Source: Lachnospiraceae bacterium (lineage in GTDB: Bacteria; Bacillota; Clostridia; Lachnospirales; Lachnospiraceae). From it: 59,818 nucleotides of DNA. The notes below the pieces were generated by a model. The model saw only the letters and a list, made by a program, of their open reading frames with translations. It did no database searches and was not told the origin of the DNA. Where the stretch lies: assembly GCA_024687125.1 (NCBI GenBank), contig JAILFA010000077.1, forward strand, positions 1 through 59,818. The letters run 5' to 3'. This document shows, piece by piece, positions 7,623-16,650 of this stretch. Position numbers and translations under genes: made by a program. Each line of letters begins with the position of its first letter. Positions within the stretch are counted from its first letter, which is position 1.

Positions 7623-8975
7623 CGGCTGTACCTTTTCCCGATAGAGTCTGCGGTACAGGACAAAAGAGAGTGAAAAGGAGGCGATCTCGGCGGCCGGGAA
7701 AGCCCACCAGACATAGGTGAGGACGCCGGTCTGCGCGAGGAGCCAGGCGACCGGGATCAGCACAACGAGCTGCCTGCCGATGGAGACGATCAGGGAGTTG
7801 ACGCTTTTGGCAAAGGCCTGAAAGATCGATCCCAGCGCTATGCAGATCGCCGCGACCGGGAAGCTTAAGGCGATGATCCGCAGGGAGGGGCGGCCGATCT
7901 CCTTCATTTCGTCGGATGCGGAAAAGAGTGTGAGCAGCTGATCCGGGAACAGCTCAAAGACGAGAGCCCCGGCGGTCATAATGGAAAGAGCGAGGATCAG
8001 GGAGAAGCGAAGAGCTTCCCTGATCCTTTTTCCGTCACCCGCACCGTAGTTGTAGGCGAGGACGGGGATCAGACCGTTGTTCAGACCGAACACCGGCATG
8101 AACACAAAGCTCTGCAGCTTGAAATACGCGCCGAAGACAGCGGTTGCCGTGGAAGAAAAGACGATCAGGATGCGGTTGATCAGGTAGGTCATGACCGAGC
8201 CGATCGACATCATCAGGACCGACGGAATGCCCACGGCGTAGATCTGCTGTACGGTGTCCTTTTCGGGATGCAGGATGCGCTTCCAGGAAAGCGTGATGTC
8301 GCTGTTCTTTTTCAGGTTGAGCCAGACGCACAGGGCGGAGGCGATCACCTGGCCGAAGATCGTCGCATACGCGGCGCCCGCGACGCCCAGCTTCGGGAAG
8401 GGACCGACGCCGAAGATCAGCATGGGATCCAGTACGATATTGATCAGCGCACCGGTCATCTGTGAGATCATACTGTAAAGGGTGCGGCCCGTGGACTGCA
8501 GGAGGCGCTCCATGGTGATCTGGAAAAAGACACCGATCGAGAGCACGCAGATGATCGAGAGATAAGTGGTGCCGTAGGCGATGATCTCCGGATCGTCCGT
8601 CTGCGAACGGATGAAGGGGCCGGCGATGGTCAGACCGATGAACAGGAAGATCAGGTAGTGCAGGATATTGAGCAGGATGCCGGTGCAGGCGGCCTGATCC
8701 GCCGCCGCGAAATTCTTTTCCCCAAGCGAGCGCGACAGCAGCGCGTTGATACCGACACCCGTGCCGCCGGCCAGCGCGATCATCAGGTTCTGCATCGGAA
8801 AGGCCAGTGTCACGGCAGTCAGCGCGTTCTCGCTGATCTGTGCGACAAAGATGGAATCGACGATATTGTAGAGCGCCTGCACCAGCATGGAGAGCATCAT
8901 GGGCAGGGACATCGATATGATCAGTCGTTTTACGGGCATCACGCCCATCTTGTTTTCAGTGCGTTCTGTACTCAT
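7614..8975 (-). CDS. MATE family efflux transporter
   Basis: The 453-residue protein has the length and twelve hydrophobic segments of multidrug and toxin extrusion transporters. It carries family features such as MPVKRLIISMSLPMMLSMLVQALYN at the N-terminus (internal positions about 12-36) and the symmetric halves with TAVTLAFPMQ and TATAVFGAYFK. It probably exports cationic compounds against Na+ or H+. The start has a good AAAGGA site. It lies 43 bases after the stop of the giant hybrid sensor with no terminator between, so it may be the last gene of that operon. It overlaps the convergent DUF4097 gene by nine bases. Confidence 0.93.
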   Translation of the reverse strand: MSTERTENKMGVMPVKRLIISMSLPMMLSMLVQALYNIVDSIFVAQISENALTAVTLAFPMQNLMIALAGGTGVGINALLSRSLGEKNFAAADQAACTGILLNILHYLIFLFIGLTIAGPFIRSQTDDPEIIAYGTTYLSIICVLSIGVFFQITMERLLQSTGRTLYSMISQMTGALINIVLDPMLIFGVGPFPKLGVAGAAYATIFGQVIASALCVWLNLKKNSDITLSWKRILHPEKDTVQQIYAVGIPSVLMMSIGSVMTYLINRILIVFSSTATAVFGAYFKLQSFVFMPVFGLNNGLIPVLAYNYGAGDGKRIREALRFSLILALSIMTAGALVFELFPDQLLTLFSASDEMKEIGRPSLRIIALSFPVAAICIALGSIFQAFAKSVNSLIVSIGRQLVVLIPVAWLLAQTGVLTYVWWAFPAAEIASFSLSFVLYRRLYREKVQPLL

Positions 8976-9018
8976 TCCTTTATCCTTTTGTGTTATGGCA
9001 TGGGGTCAGGGCTCTGAT

Positions 9019-12000
9019 TCAGAATATTTCATCCAGCCGGTCATAGAACCATTCATACTTTTCCAGGACAGCAGGCGTGTCCTGTCTGATCCGGTCGATG
9101 CCGGACTCTCTGCCGGCTTCCTCAAGCTCACGCGCTTTCTCGGAAAGCTCTGTCGCACCGATCAGCCGGGCGGCGTTTTTCAGTGCCTGGACCTGAATCG
9201 TATAGTCCTCATAGTTTTCTTTTTCAAAGGCTTCCCGGATCATTCCGATCTGTGTCTTTGCAGTGTCGCGAAAATTCCGGCAGAACAGGAGATAAGCGTC
9301 TTCGCCTCCGGCGATCTCGACACCGCCCGCGGTGTCGATCCCATCGATCCGCGAGAGACGAGAGATCATGCTGTCTGTTCCGGCCGCCTCATCCGTGCGG
9401 GCAGCTGCGGGATGACCGTCCGTGTCCTCCTGCTCTTCGTCTGCCGGCAGGATCTTTTCGTCGGGCAGATAGCTCTGGATCATCGCTTCCAGTTTCGAAC
9501 CGTCAAGCGGCTTTGCGAGATAGTTCGTATAACCGAGACGCAGATACTCCTCTCTGGCGCCATCGACAGCGTGCGCGGTGAGGACGATCACCGGTGTCTC
9601 CGCGTTCAGCGGGCACTTTTTCCTGATCTCGAGCATGGTCTCTTCGCCGTTCATACCGGGCAGCATGGATTCCATGAGGATGATGTCATAGGGCGTTCCG
9701 GACGCATGCTCTACCGCGTCCCGGCCGCTTTGGACCGCATCGATCTGTACTCTGGTCCGCCTGAGCAGGTTCTTTGCGACAATGAGGTTCGTTTCGACAT
9801 CATCAACGATCAGAAGCCTTGCATCGGGCGCGTGAAAGTGCTCTTTTTCACTCAGTGCCGCGTCTGTTTCGACCGCTTTTTCGTGATCATCTTCGGACTT
9901 TGAATAATTCAGGAGTTCATTGATCAGAGTAAGCAGGGTTTTCCCGGCATTGTGGATATCAAGCGCATAGCTCCTGATCTGTTCCTCGCCGGATTCCCTG
10001 AGGATCATCGTATCCATTCCGATGATCGCGTTGATGGGCGTGCGGATCTCGTGCGACATATTGGCGAGGAAGGCGGATTTTGTTCTGTTGGCGTCCTCCT
10101 CCATATGAAGGGCGCGCTCGAGAGCTTCGGCTTTTTCGCGTTCAAGCTGTTTGACGACAAGCTCATGCCGCCCCTTTTCCTTTTTCTGCTGTGACATGAG
10201 GGCTCCCTGCACGATCGAGATGACGATGAACACAATGAACAGCAGCAGGAAAATGTAGAAATACAGGATGAATCCCATCGTCTCGTAGAGCTCTTTTTCC
10301 TTGGTGAAGACATAGGTCTGACCGGACAGTTCCCGGCCGTTTTCATCGAGGACGCTGATGATGAAATCATGATTTCCGTAGGGAATATCATGGTAGATCA
10401 CACTGCTCAGTTTGCTGGCAAGAACGGTGGTCTTTTCCTCATCTACACCGCTGAGATAGTAGCTCACATAGGGGTCCGCGGACGTGTAGTTGTTGATCTC
10501 GAGGTTCAGTTCAATGCGGTCGGTCCCTTTGGGAATCTCTATCGTACCGATCTGGGTGACATCTTCATAGACGCCGTCGATGATGACAGCGGTGATCTTG
10601 GTCCGGAAGTCACTGATCTGCATTTCGTAGTTGTTAAGATCCAGGAGATAGATGCCCGTGGTTCCGCAGATGTAGATCTGTTCGTCATCCGTGACAAGAT
10701 TCCACGCGTTGCTCGTGATGCTTCCGGGAAGCCCCGCTTTGGCATCCAGCAGGGTGTAGGACTCCATCGCTCCCCGGTTCATCAGCGCGTCGTATTCGCT
10801 GATGTAGATCCCGGCTCCTCCCAGAACGAAGATCTCACCACTGCTGTTCATCGCGATATCGAAATTGTTGTAATAGGGCATGGCAAGCTCTGAGATCACG
10901 AAGTCTCTGTTCATATAACACAGACCGCTCCCCGTCAGGACAAAATACCCGTCGGACCTGCTGTCTTTCACGATACGCAGGACAACCCCGGAGGAAAGAC
11001 TGTCCTCACGGGAGAGATATTTTTGGAGCTTTCCGTCTCTGATGACTGCGATCCCGTCTCCGTCTGTCCCGCAGAGCAGGGTGTGATCATCTGTTTCAAG
11101 GATATTGAGGACCGTTCCGCCGGCGAGCTCTTTTCCGGTCTGAAGACGATGCAGCACCTTTTTGTCCTTTAAAAACGTCATCCCTCCATCGCCGGAGGCG
11201 ATCACGGTTCCGTCGGAGAGAATGCTGACGACCCGGATCGATCTGCCGGTTTCCTGCGTCGGCACATAGGCAGAGACTTTTCCGGCCGGTGTGATCTCCA
11301 TCAGTCCCTTGTCATAGGTGGCGACCAGCAGATTTCCCGCGCTGTCGGTCTCCATGCATCGTATCCGGATATCTTCAAACTCGGCGGTCACATCGTCTTT
11401 GATGCTTTTTCCGGCATCTACATCCAGGATCTTCAGACCGCTGTTGGTTCCCACGTAAAGGTGACCGTTCCACTGCCGGATCGTGTTGCAGACGATGTTG
11501 TTTTCTTCACACAGCCGGAATACATCGGTAAAGCTGGATTTTCCGAGGCAGAGAAGGCCGCATCTTGAGGAGGTGAACCAGATGTTTCCCTGATAATCCT
11601 TGAATATGTGATCGATGGAATTGTTGAACTCACCGCTTTCGATCATCGTAAGACGGCCGGAACTGTCAATATATCCGATGCCGTTGTCCGACGCGACATA
11701 AATGATCCCGTTGTCGTCAAAGTAGAGGTCCTTGATGGTCTTCATGCCCTCGGCGATGATATGGCCCTTGACACGAAAACCGTCCGGAGAAAACGCATAG
11801 ATCGCGATCGTCCCCTCATCGGTACCGATATAGAGGTCTCCGTTGTCGGCGTGGCTGATGCCGCGCGGAATGGCGCTTCCCATGTAAAGGCTGAGGATGG
11901 ATTCTCCGTTTTCGAAACATCGGATATCACCGAGATTGTTCATGACGATCATATGTCCCTCATGATCGGGGGAAAGATCTCTGATGTTTCCGACCTCGGT

Positions 12001-13071
12001 ATCGGTCTTGACAATGCGGATCTCGCCGTTGTCATATTCCGCGACGGCGAGCCCGGCGGTGGTCCCGATATAATACAGACCGCTGCTGTCCCTGGAGATG
12101 CATTTTACGGAATTGGAGGGAAGTCCTGAGGATGTATCCAGCGTGCACCAGGTCATATCGATGTTCAGCAGCGTAATGCCCGCGTCCTGTGTGCCGGCCC
12201 AGAGACGGTCCTCCTCATCGACAAAAAGGCACTGTACAGAGCGTACGCTTTTCAGATTGTCGATCAGAACAAATTTTGATCCGTTAAAGCGGAACAGACC
12301 GCCGTAGGTGGCGATCCACATCGAGCCGTCCCGGGTCATCGCAATGTCGTTGAGGCAGCCGCCGACAAGACCGTTTTCGCTGTTGTACAGCTTTTCGATG
12401 AAACTGACGGATTCCTCGGCATACGCGCGCTGTGATCCGAAAGATGCGGTCAGGAAAAACGCGGCGACCAGTCCGAGATAGACCTTCCCGCCGAGCTGCT
12501 TTCTGAGCTCGGCAGCTCTTTTCTTCTTTCCGAATCTTTTGAAGATATACATGCCCGAAAAGATCAGGAGCATGGCCACGAGAGCATCCGCAAAACTGAT
12601 GTACAGTGCTGCGGCCGCGTATTGAAGCCATGCGGGTACGGATACGCTGGCCAGATAATCGATGATCGCGTCGGCGATATAGAGGCCGATCCTTCCGCCG
12701 CGGAGATGCAGGTTCACCGGTATCAGGAACAGCGCCTTGACAACGGCGAAAAAGGTGGTGGCGCTGATGATCATGATGAATCTTTCAAAGTACCGGTTTT
12801 TCGGAGCGATCAGGCCGGCAGCGATCGCGACAGCGACATCCGCGATAAGATAATACCAGTCGCCCGGGGAAAAGAAGGAAGAAAAGAGGCAGCCGAGCAC
12901 TGCCGCCGCAGCGCCGGCGATCGGCCCTTCGACATAGGCCGCGAGGATCGTTCCGCACAGATTCAGATATGCCGGGAGCTCAAAATAAAATGCCGGATAA
13001 CGGCCCAGAACATTCAGAACCGATGCGATGAGTATGATCAGAATGCGTTTCTTCCATCTGTTCATGATCAA
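9019..13071 (-). CDS. Propeller-type hybrid sensor protein with degenerate phosphorelay modules (no ATPase domain)
   Basis: This 1350-residue protein is ordered as follows. Residues 1-185 are membrane segments resembling an ECF-type S component. A further membrane segment lies near 200-215, and an extracellular two-component-regulator beta-propeller spans about 225-800. A Y_Y_Y-like Ig domain ends near 920, followed by a membrane segment (932-958), a coiled coil, a HisKA helix pair with MSHEIRTP (His1007), a receiver domain (about 1090-1205) and an Hpt domain (about 1250-1340). The HATPase_c domain that should follow HisKA is absent; the protein passes straight from LNYSKSEDD to the receiver. 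The receiver phospho-acceptor Asp is Glu1134 (ILMESMLPG). The Hpt His is Gln1295 (IQVQALKN). It cannot work as an ordinary kinase; a scaffold or ligand-sensing pseudokinase is inferred. It overlaps the HD-GYP gene by four bases. Confidence 0.9.
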   Translation of the reverse strand: MIMNRWKKRILIILIASVLNVLGRYPAFYFELPAYLNLCGTILAAYVEGPIAGAAAAVLGCLFSSFFSPGDWYYLIADVAVAIAAGLIAPKNRYFERFIMIISATTFFAVVKALFLIPVNLHLRGGRIGLYIADAIIDYLASVSVPAWLQYAAAALYISFADALVAMLLIFSGMYIFKRFGKKKRAAELRKQLGGKVYLGLVAAFFLTASFGSQRAYAEESVSFIEKLYNSENGLVGGCLNDIAMTRDGSMWIATYGGLFRFNGSKFVLIDNLKSVRSVQCLFVDEEDRLWAGTQDAGITLLNIDMTWCTLDTSSGLPSNSVKCISRDSSGLYYIGTTAGLAVAEYDNGEIRIVKTDTEVGNIRDLSPDHEGHMIVMNNLGDIRCFENGESILSLYMGSAIPRGISHADNGDLYIGTDEGTIAIYAFSPDGFRVKGHIIAEGMKTIKDLYFDDNGIIYVASDNGIGYIDSSGRLTMIESGEFNNSIDHIFKDYQGNIWFTSSRCGLLCLGKSSFTDVFRLCEENNIVCNTIRQWNGHLYVGTNSGLKILDVDAGKSIKDDVTAEFEDIRIRCMETDSAGNLLVATYDKGLMEITPAGKVSAYVPTQETGRSIRVVSILSDGTVIASGDGGMTFLKDKKVLHRLQTGKELAGGTVLNILETDDHTLLCGTDGDGIAVIRDGKLQKYLSREDSLSSGVVLRIVKDSRSDGYFVLTGSGLCYMNRDFVISELAMPYYNNFDIAMNSSGEIFVLGGAGIYISEYDALMNRGAMESYTLLDAKAGLPGSITSNAWNLVTDDEQIYICGTTGIYLLDLNNYEMQISDFRTKITAVIIDGVYEDVTQIGTIEIPKGTDRIELNLEINNYTSADPYVSYYLSGVDEEKTTVLASKLSSVIYHDIPYGNHDFIISVLDENGRELSGQTYVFTKEKELYETMGFILYFYIFLLLFIVFIVISIVQGALMSQQKKEKGRHELVVKQLEREKAEALERALHMEEDANRTKSAFLANMSHEIRTPINAIIGMDTMILRESGEEQIRSYALDIHNAGKTLLTLINELLNYSKSEDDHEKAVETDAALSEKEHFHAPDARLLIVDDVETNLIVAKNLLRRTRVQIDAVQSGRDAVEHASGTPYDIILMESMLPGMNGEETMLEIRKKCPLNAETPVIVLTAHAVDGAREEYLRLGYTNYLAKPLDGSKLEAMIQSYLPDEKILPADEEQEDTDGHPAAARTDEAAGTDSMISRLSRIDGIDTAGGVEIAGGEDAYLLFCRNFRDTAKTQIGMIREAFEKENYEDYTIQVQALKNAARLIGATELSEKARELEEAGRESGIDRIRQDTPAVLEKYEWFYDRLDEIF

Positions 13072-14414
13072 AGATTCCTCTCACCCATAATATCCAGAAA
13101 GGCCGTAACGATCGAGGGGTCAAATTGCGTGCCTCTGTTTTTGATGAATTCCTCCCGGATCTGCTCGTGCATGAGTTTGCTTCGGAAGGGCCGGTCGTTA
13201 TTCATGGCGTCATAGGCATCCGCGACCGCGATGATCCTGGCGATCAGAGGGATCTCGTCCTCCTTCTTTCCGTGGGGATATCCGGTTCCGTCGAACCGCT
13301 CATGGTGATACAGAGCAGCCTCCCGGACATACGGGATACTTGTGACATCCTTGAGGAGCTCGGAGCCCCTGACGGTGTGCTTTTTGACCTCGGCGTACTC
13401 TTCGCGTGTGAGCTTGCTGTTTTTTCTGAGGATATGCTCACTGACGAAGGCGTTGCCGATATTGTGGAGAAGCGCTGCGTTGTAGACATCATCGCAGTCA
13501 TTTTTCTCCAGGCCCAGTTTTTCGGCAATGATCCTGGAGTACTCCGCGACTCTCTGGGAGTGCTCTTTGGAGTAATAATCTCTGGAATCCGCGATACTGC
13601 AGCAGATCCTGAACGTGTCCCTGAGTTTGTTGCCCTGGTTCCGGAACCGTCCCTCAAAACGTACGGATACCAGGAAGATCGTGCCGAGGATGAGGAGTGA
13701 GAGAGCGATCACGAAGAATGAGATGGTAAAGAACATTCCCTCGCTGCCTTCCCAGATCGTCTTGTGCAGCCGGTAGGAGAGTTCGTAATCCGACAGGTTC
13801 ACGTCGCCGGAGATGCTGTACATGATGACGCCGCAGTTGGCACATCCGGACAGTTCCTGTGTACCTTTGATCGGGACCTCTCCGGAGACATCCGAGGTAT
13901 CCGGATGATAGATGAAGTAGTCCCCGGGAACAAGGGGGAGCAGAAGATCCTGGCCCGCCTGATGATAGCCGATCGTAATGTCACTGTAGCTGAAATTGCG
14001 CAGATCGAGTGTCTGGGAGACTTCATTTTTGCTCTCGTCAAACTGATGTACTTCAAAAGTACCGCACCATCCGTTGTTGAGGTAGCAGGATTCACTGATA
14101 TTGACGCGCAGATACCAGTCATCCACATACGTGTGCGCGTTGTTGGTCACGACCATTTCATAGATCTTGGCATTGAGGGCTGTGTCGAGCCCGGTGTCCA
14201 CCTTTTCCCAGGAGTCCGTGACGCCGCCGCGCGGATGGATATCCACGATCACCTGCGTCGCGCTCGAATGCGGCGTGATCACTCGCCATTCTTCGTTGTA
14301 TTTTCCAACATTGATGATATGGATGATGAACAGGACAAAGATGACTGCTGTGACTGCGAGTACCGCGTAGGTACAGTTTCTGATGATCTTTTTGAGATGC
14401 TCAACGCTGTTCAA
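13068..14414 (-). CDS. Membrane HD-GYP-like protein with altered HD motif
   Basis: The start is taken as the TTG at 14414, because CAGGAGG lies 8 bases upstream and the preceding longer frame runs inside the upstream gene. The 448-residue protein has a membrane helix at about residues 14-36 and an extracytoplasmic domain of some 190 residues with paired cysteines (CYLNNGWC, CANCG). A second membrane helix (226-252) precedes a C-terminal HD-GYP domain. The first metal ligand His285 (KEHSQRV) and the HHERFDGTGYP segment are kept, but the HD pair is His317-Asn318 and the usual HDIGK reads HNIGN. Loss of this metal-binding Asp suggests weak or no c-di-GMP hydrolysis. It overlaps both neighbours. 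Confidence 0.87.
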   Translation of the reverse strand: MNSVEHLKKIIRNCTYAVLAVTAVIFVLFIIHIINVGKYNEEWRVITPHSSATQVIVDIHPRGGVTDSWEKVDTGLDTALNAKIYEMVVTNNAHTYVDDWYLRVNISESCYLNNGWCGTFEVHQFDESKNEVSQTLDLRNFSYSDITIGYHQAGQDLLLPLVPGDYFIYHPDTSDVSGEVPIKGTQELSGCANCGVIMYSISGDVNLSDYELSYRLHKTIWEGSEGMFFTISFFVIALSLLILGTIFLVSVRFEGRFRNQGNKLRDTFRICCSIADSRDYYSKEHSQRVAEYSRIIAEKLGLEKNDCDDVYNAALLHNIGNAFVSEHILRKNSKLTREEYAEVKKHTVRGSELLKDVTSIPYVREAALYHHERFDGTGYPHGKKEDEIPLIARIIAVADAYDAMNNDRPFRSKLMHEQIREEFIKNRGTQFDPSIVTAFLDIMGERNL

Positions 14415-16344
14415 CCTGATACCTCCTGCTGATGATCCTTCGTTCAAAATTATCCCTGGGAAGCGGTCTGTCGAAATAGTATCCCTGGATGACCTCACAG
14501 CCGAGAGAGAGCAGGGTGTCGACCTGTTCCTTCTGTTCGACACCCTCAGCGAGCGTTTCGACGCCGATCGCTTTCGCGAGTTTTATCATATAGCTCAGGA
14601 TCGCGAGATCCTTGGCGTATGCTCTGTCCACAAAGCCCTTATCGATCTTGAGTGTATCAAAGGTGACCTCCCGCAGAAGACTGAGCGAGGAGCTGCCGCT
14701 TCCGAAATCGTCGACGGCAACCTTGTATCCCAGTCTGTGAAGGTCATCCACAAAATCCTTTAATACGCTGATCGGGAACTCGTCGATGGTCTCCGTGATC
14801 TCGATCTCGATCATCTTTTTCGGAACGTGGTATTCTTTCACAACGGCATCGATATCCGCCGCGAGATTTTTATTGGAAAGGTTTCTCCTGGAGAAGTTGA
14901 CGGATATGGTGGGAGGGACCAGACCCTGTTCGATCCATTTCGCGATATCGGCGCACACATGTCTGAGCATGTAGAAATCCATGTCGCACATGAGGTCCTT
15001 GGTCTCCATGATGGGGATGAATTTTCCCGGGGGGATCAGCGCGCCGTTCCGCATCCAGCGGACCAGTGCTTCCGCGCCGCAGAGAGTATTTGTTCTGCTG
15101 TTGACCTTGGGCTGGTAATACGCGACAAATTCCTCATCAGCCATGGCAACCGGGATATCCGACGCGAACTGTTTTTCGTCCCTGAGCATGGCCCTGAGGT
15201 CCGGTGTCATATAGGTCACATTGTTCCCGGCCGACTTGCCGTAGCTGAGAGCGGCGTGGGCTTCCGCGATGACGGCTTCACCGCTGGTATCGGCTTTTTC
15301 AATCCGGTAGACGCCCACATGAGCACTGATGGTGACATCGTAATCCTGACCGTCCTGAGCGAACCGCACTCTTGTGGAAGCAATCTGAGCGAGAAAGACA
15401 TCGAGGTTCCTCTGGAGTACGACGGTGATAAAACGGTCGCTGCCCTGTCTGGCGAGGATCTCGTCCTGTCGGATGCTCCCGCCGAGGACCTGCGCGTATT
15501 CCGTAAGGATCCTGTTTCCGATATCGATGCCGTATCTGTCGTTGATGAGACCGAAGCGCACGAGATCAAAGAACACGACGGCGTAGGCATCCTGACCGGG
15601 CTGACTGAGAAGCTCATTGAGCCGATCGGTACAGGCGTTCTCATTGAGAAGACCCGTCTTCTGCTCGGTCGTCTCCAGGAGTTTTCTCTCCTGCTGATCC
15701 GTCACGTTCTTGAAATGGATGGCATAGATGAGGATGGCGAGCATTGTCGCGTTTTCGGAATTTCCGCTGATGAAACCGTGCCTCTCGCCGATGATGTTCA
15801 AAACGATGAAGGCGATGCCGATGCAGATGGGCAGCAGTTCACCGATCCCGATACGGAAATCTGTTTTTGCGAAAGACAGTATAAGGATGAGTGCAAGATA
15901 GAAAAAGAGGATCAGATAGGTGATCGGAAAGAGACCACCGGTCTGAAACGTGTTTTCTTCGCTATAGGAAAAAACGAGATTATAGGTGTAGGGAATGTCG
16001 GCGAGCAGGGTCACCGAAAACGCGAACAGGGGGATGGCGCAGAACAGCTTCGTCCTCCGGCTGTCATTCCTGAGGATGATCAGAAGCAGGGTATACATGA
16101 TCGCAGGCCGGAGGATATAGCAGAAAGTAGAGGAGATGCTCCGCCAGATGCTTCTGAATTCCTGTGCGCTGTACCAGGCCTCTATAGCCGAAAAGACGGC
16201 CTCCGCCGCCACGAGCAGCAGCAGTGTCAGGAACAGCTTCCTGACATTGCGGTACATGGTCCTGTTATAGATGATGGTGTAAAGCAGGATGACGATGCTG
16301 AAGATCAGAACATAATACCTGCCCAGTAATTCCAAAAATGTCAT
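14401..16344 (-). CDS. Membrane GGDEF/EAL protein, probable c-di-GMP phosphodiesterase
   Basis: The 647-residue product begins with six or seven hydrophobic segments over about 210 residues. These are followed by a GGDEF domain whose signature is GSDRF (near residue 300), so it is not expected to make c-di-GMP. The EAL domain is intact: GAEALVRW near 425, NFSRRNL, IEIEITET, the VDDFGSGSSSL loop and KIDKGF. It should hydrolyse c-di-GMP under control of a signal sensed in the membrane. It is the first gene of a tightly overlapping operon with the HD-GYP and hybrid-sensor genes. A TTGACT-17-CATAAT promoter lies upstream with a 35-base leader. Confidence 0.92.
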   Translation of the reverse strand: MTFLELLGRYYVLIFSIVILLYTIIYNRTMYRNVRKLFLTLLLLVAAEAVFSAIEAWYSAQEFRSIWRSISSTFCYILRPAIMYTLLLIILRNDSRRTKLFCAIPLFAFSVTLLADIPYTYNLVFSYSEENTFQTGGLFPITYLILFFYLALILILSFAKTDFRIGIGELLPICIGIAFIVLNIIGERHGFISGNSENATMLAILIYAIHFKNVTDQQERKLLETTEQKTGLLNENACTDRLNELLSQPGQDAYAVVFFDLVRFGLINDRYGIDIGNRILTEYAQVLGGSIRQDEILARQGSDRFITVVLQRNLDVFLAQIASTRVRFAQDGQDYDVTISAHVGVYRIEKADTSGEAVIAEAHAALSYGKSAGNNVTYMTPDLRAMLRDEKQFASDIPVAMADEEFVAYYQPKVNSRTNTLCGAEALVRWMRNGALIPPGKFIPIMETKDLMCDMDFYMLRHVCADIAKWIEQGLVPPTISVNFSRRNLSNKNLAADIDAVVKEYHVPKKMIEIEITETIDEFPISVLKDFVDDLHRLGYKVAVDDFGSGSSSLSLLREVTFDTLKIDKGFVDRAYAKDLAILSYMIKLAKAIGVETLAEGVEQKEQVDTLLSLGCEVIQGYYFDRPLPRDNFERRIISRRYQVEQR

Positions 16345-16385
16345 ATTGCGAAACCTCGATGCAATGTATTTAAAACCATCCTTAT

Positions 16386-16414
16386 ATTATGCAAAATCAA
16401 GTTGGTAAAGTCAA
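16386..16414 (-). promoter_or_regulatory. Promoter of the GGDEF-EAL/HD-GYP/hybrid sensor operon
   Basis: Minus-strand TTGACT (16414-16409), a 17-base spacer and CATAAT (16391-16386). Confidence 0.7.
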
Positions 16415-16427
16415 ATAGCAGACAATG

Positions 16428-16447
16428 GAGGGGATTCGAAGTCTCCG
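16428..16447 (-). repeat. Third T-arm-like fragment near tRNA-Met
   Basis: Read on the minus strand, GGAGACTTCGAATCCCC resembles a tRNA T-arm and closely repeats the copy at 16495-16515 (GGAGACTTCGAGTCCCC). No acceptor or anticodon arms are present, so it is a fragment and not a tRNA gene. Confidence 0.5.
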
Positions 16448-16451
16448 AATA

Positions 16452-16486
16452 ACAGAAAAGAGAGTCCACAGGACTCTCTTTTCTGT
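16452..16486. terminator. Strong hairpin A, terminator-like, downstream of a partial tRNA copy
   Basis: A perfect 16-bp stem (16452-16467 with 16471-16486) with a three-base loop, containing A4/T4 tracts. On the minus strand it directly follows a copy of the tRNA-Met 3' end (16488-16507), the same order as hairpin B after the real tRNA. This suggests duplication of a tRNA-plus-terminator unit. Confidence 0.7.
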
Positions 16487-16487
16487 C

Positions 16488-16597
16488 ATAGCGAGGGGGG
16501 ACTCGAAGTCTCCGCTTCGCTCCGGTCGGCGCAGGTCCGAGGTCCCCCGGACCTCGTGCGCCCTCTCCACCGCTCCGCGGTGTCTCGGGTTCGAGTC
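16488..16597. repeat. Large imperfect palindrome built from partial tRNA-Met copies
   Basis: This region is most of the 306-base gap between the GGDEF-EAL gene and tRNA-Met. Its left edge (16488-16507) repeats the tRNA 3' end, differing by one G in the G-run. The outer arms GACTCGAA (16500-16507) and TTCGAGTC (16590-16597) pair. The right arm (about 16575-16597, plus strand) matches the tRNA's anticodon-stem-to-T-loop sequence at 21 of 23 places in inverted orientation. The centre folds as CGAGGTCC/GGACCTCG (16538-16545, 16549-16556) plus GGCGCA/TGCGCC (16528-16533, 16557-16562). No protein-coding signal is supported here. Confidence 0.7.
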
Positions 16598-16609
16598 TGT
16601 TTTCTGTCA

Positions 16610-16650
16610 TGAGAAAAACCCCGTGGGTTCTCACCCACGGGGTTTTCTCA
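16610..16650 (-). terminator. tRNA-Met terminator (hairpin B)
   Basis: A long stem with the core CCCCGTGGG/CCCACGGGG, extended by an A-tract and T-tract and with one bulged A, starts at the base after the tRNA 3' end. On the minus strand it ends in TTTTTCTC. Confidence 0.85.

Noticed and set aside
9019..13071. Hybrid sensor as a frameshifted or truncated pseudogene
   Set aside because: The frame is continuous over 1350 codons, overlaps its neighbour in the usual four-base way and ends in a complete Hpt-like domain, so decay or sequencing error is not indicated.
14827..16329. A 500-codon plus-strand frame opposite the GGDEF-EAL gene
   Set aside because: It is the complement of strongly conserved EAL/GGDEF coding sequence and shows no protein family features.
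16488..16507. Duplicated tRNA 3' end as an integrase attachment site
   Set aside because: The two copies are about 160 bases apart with no integrase or cargo between them, so an integrated element is not supported.
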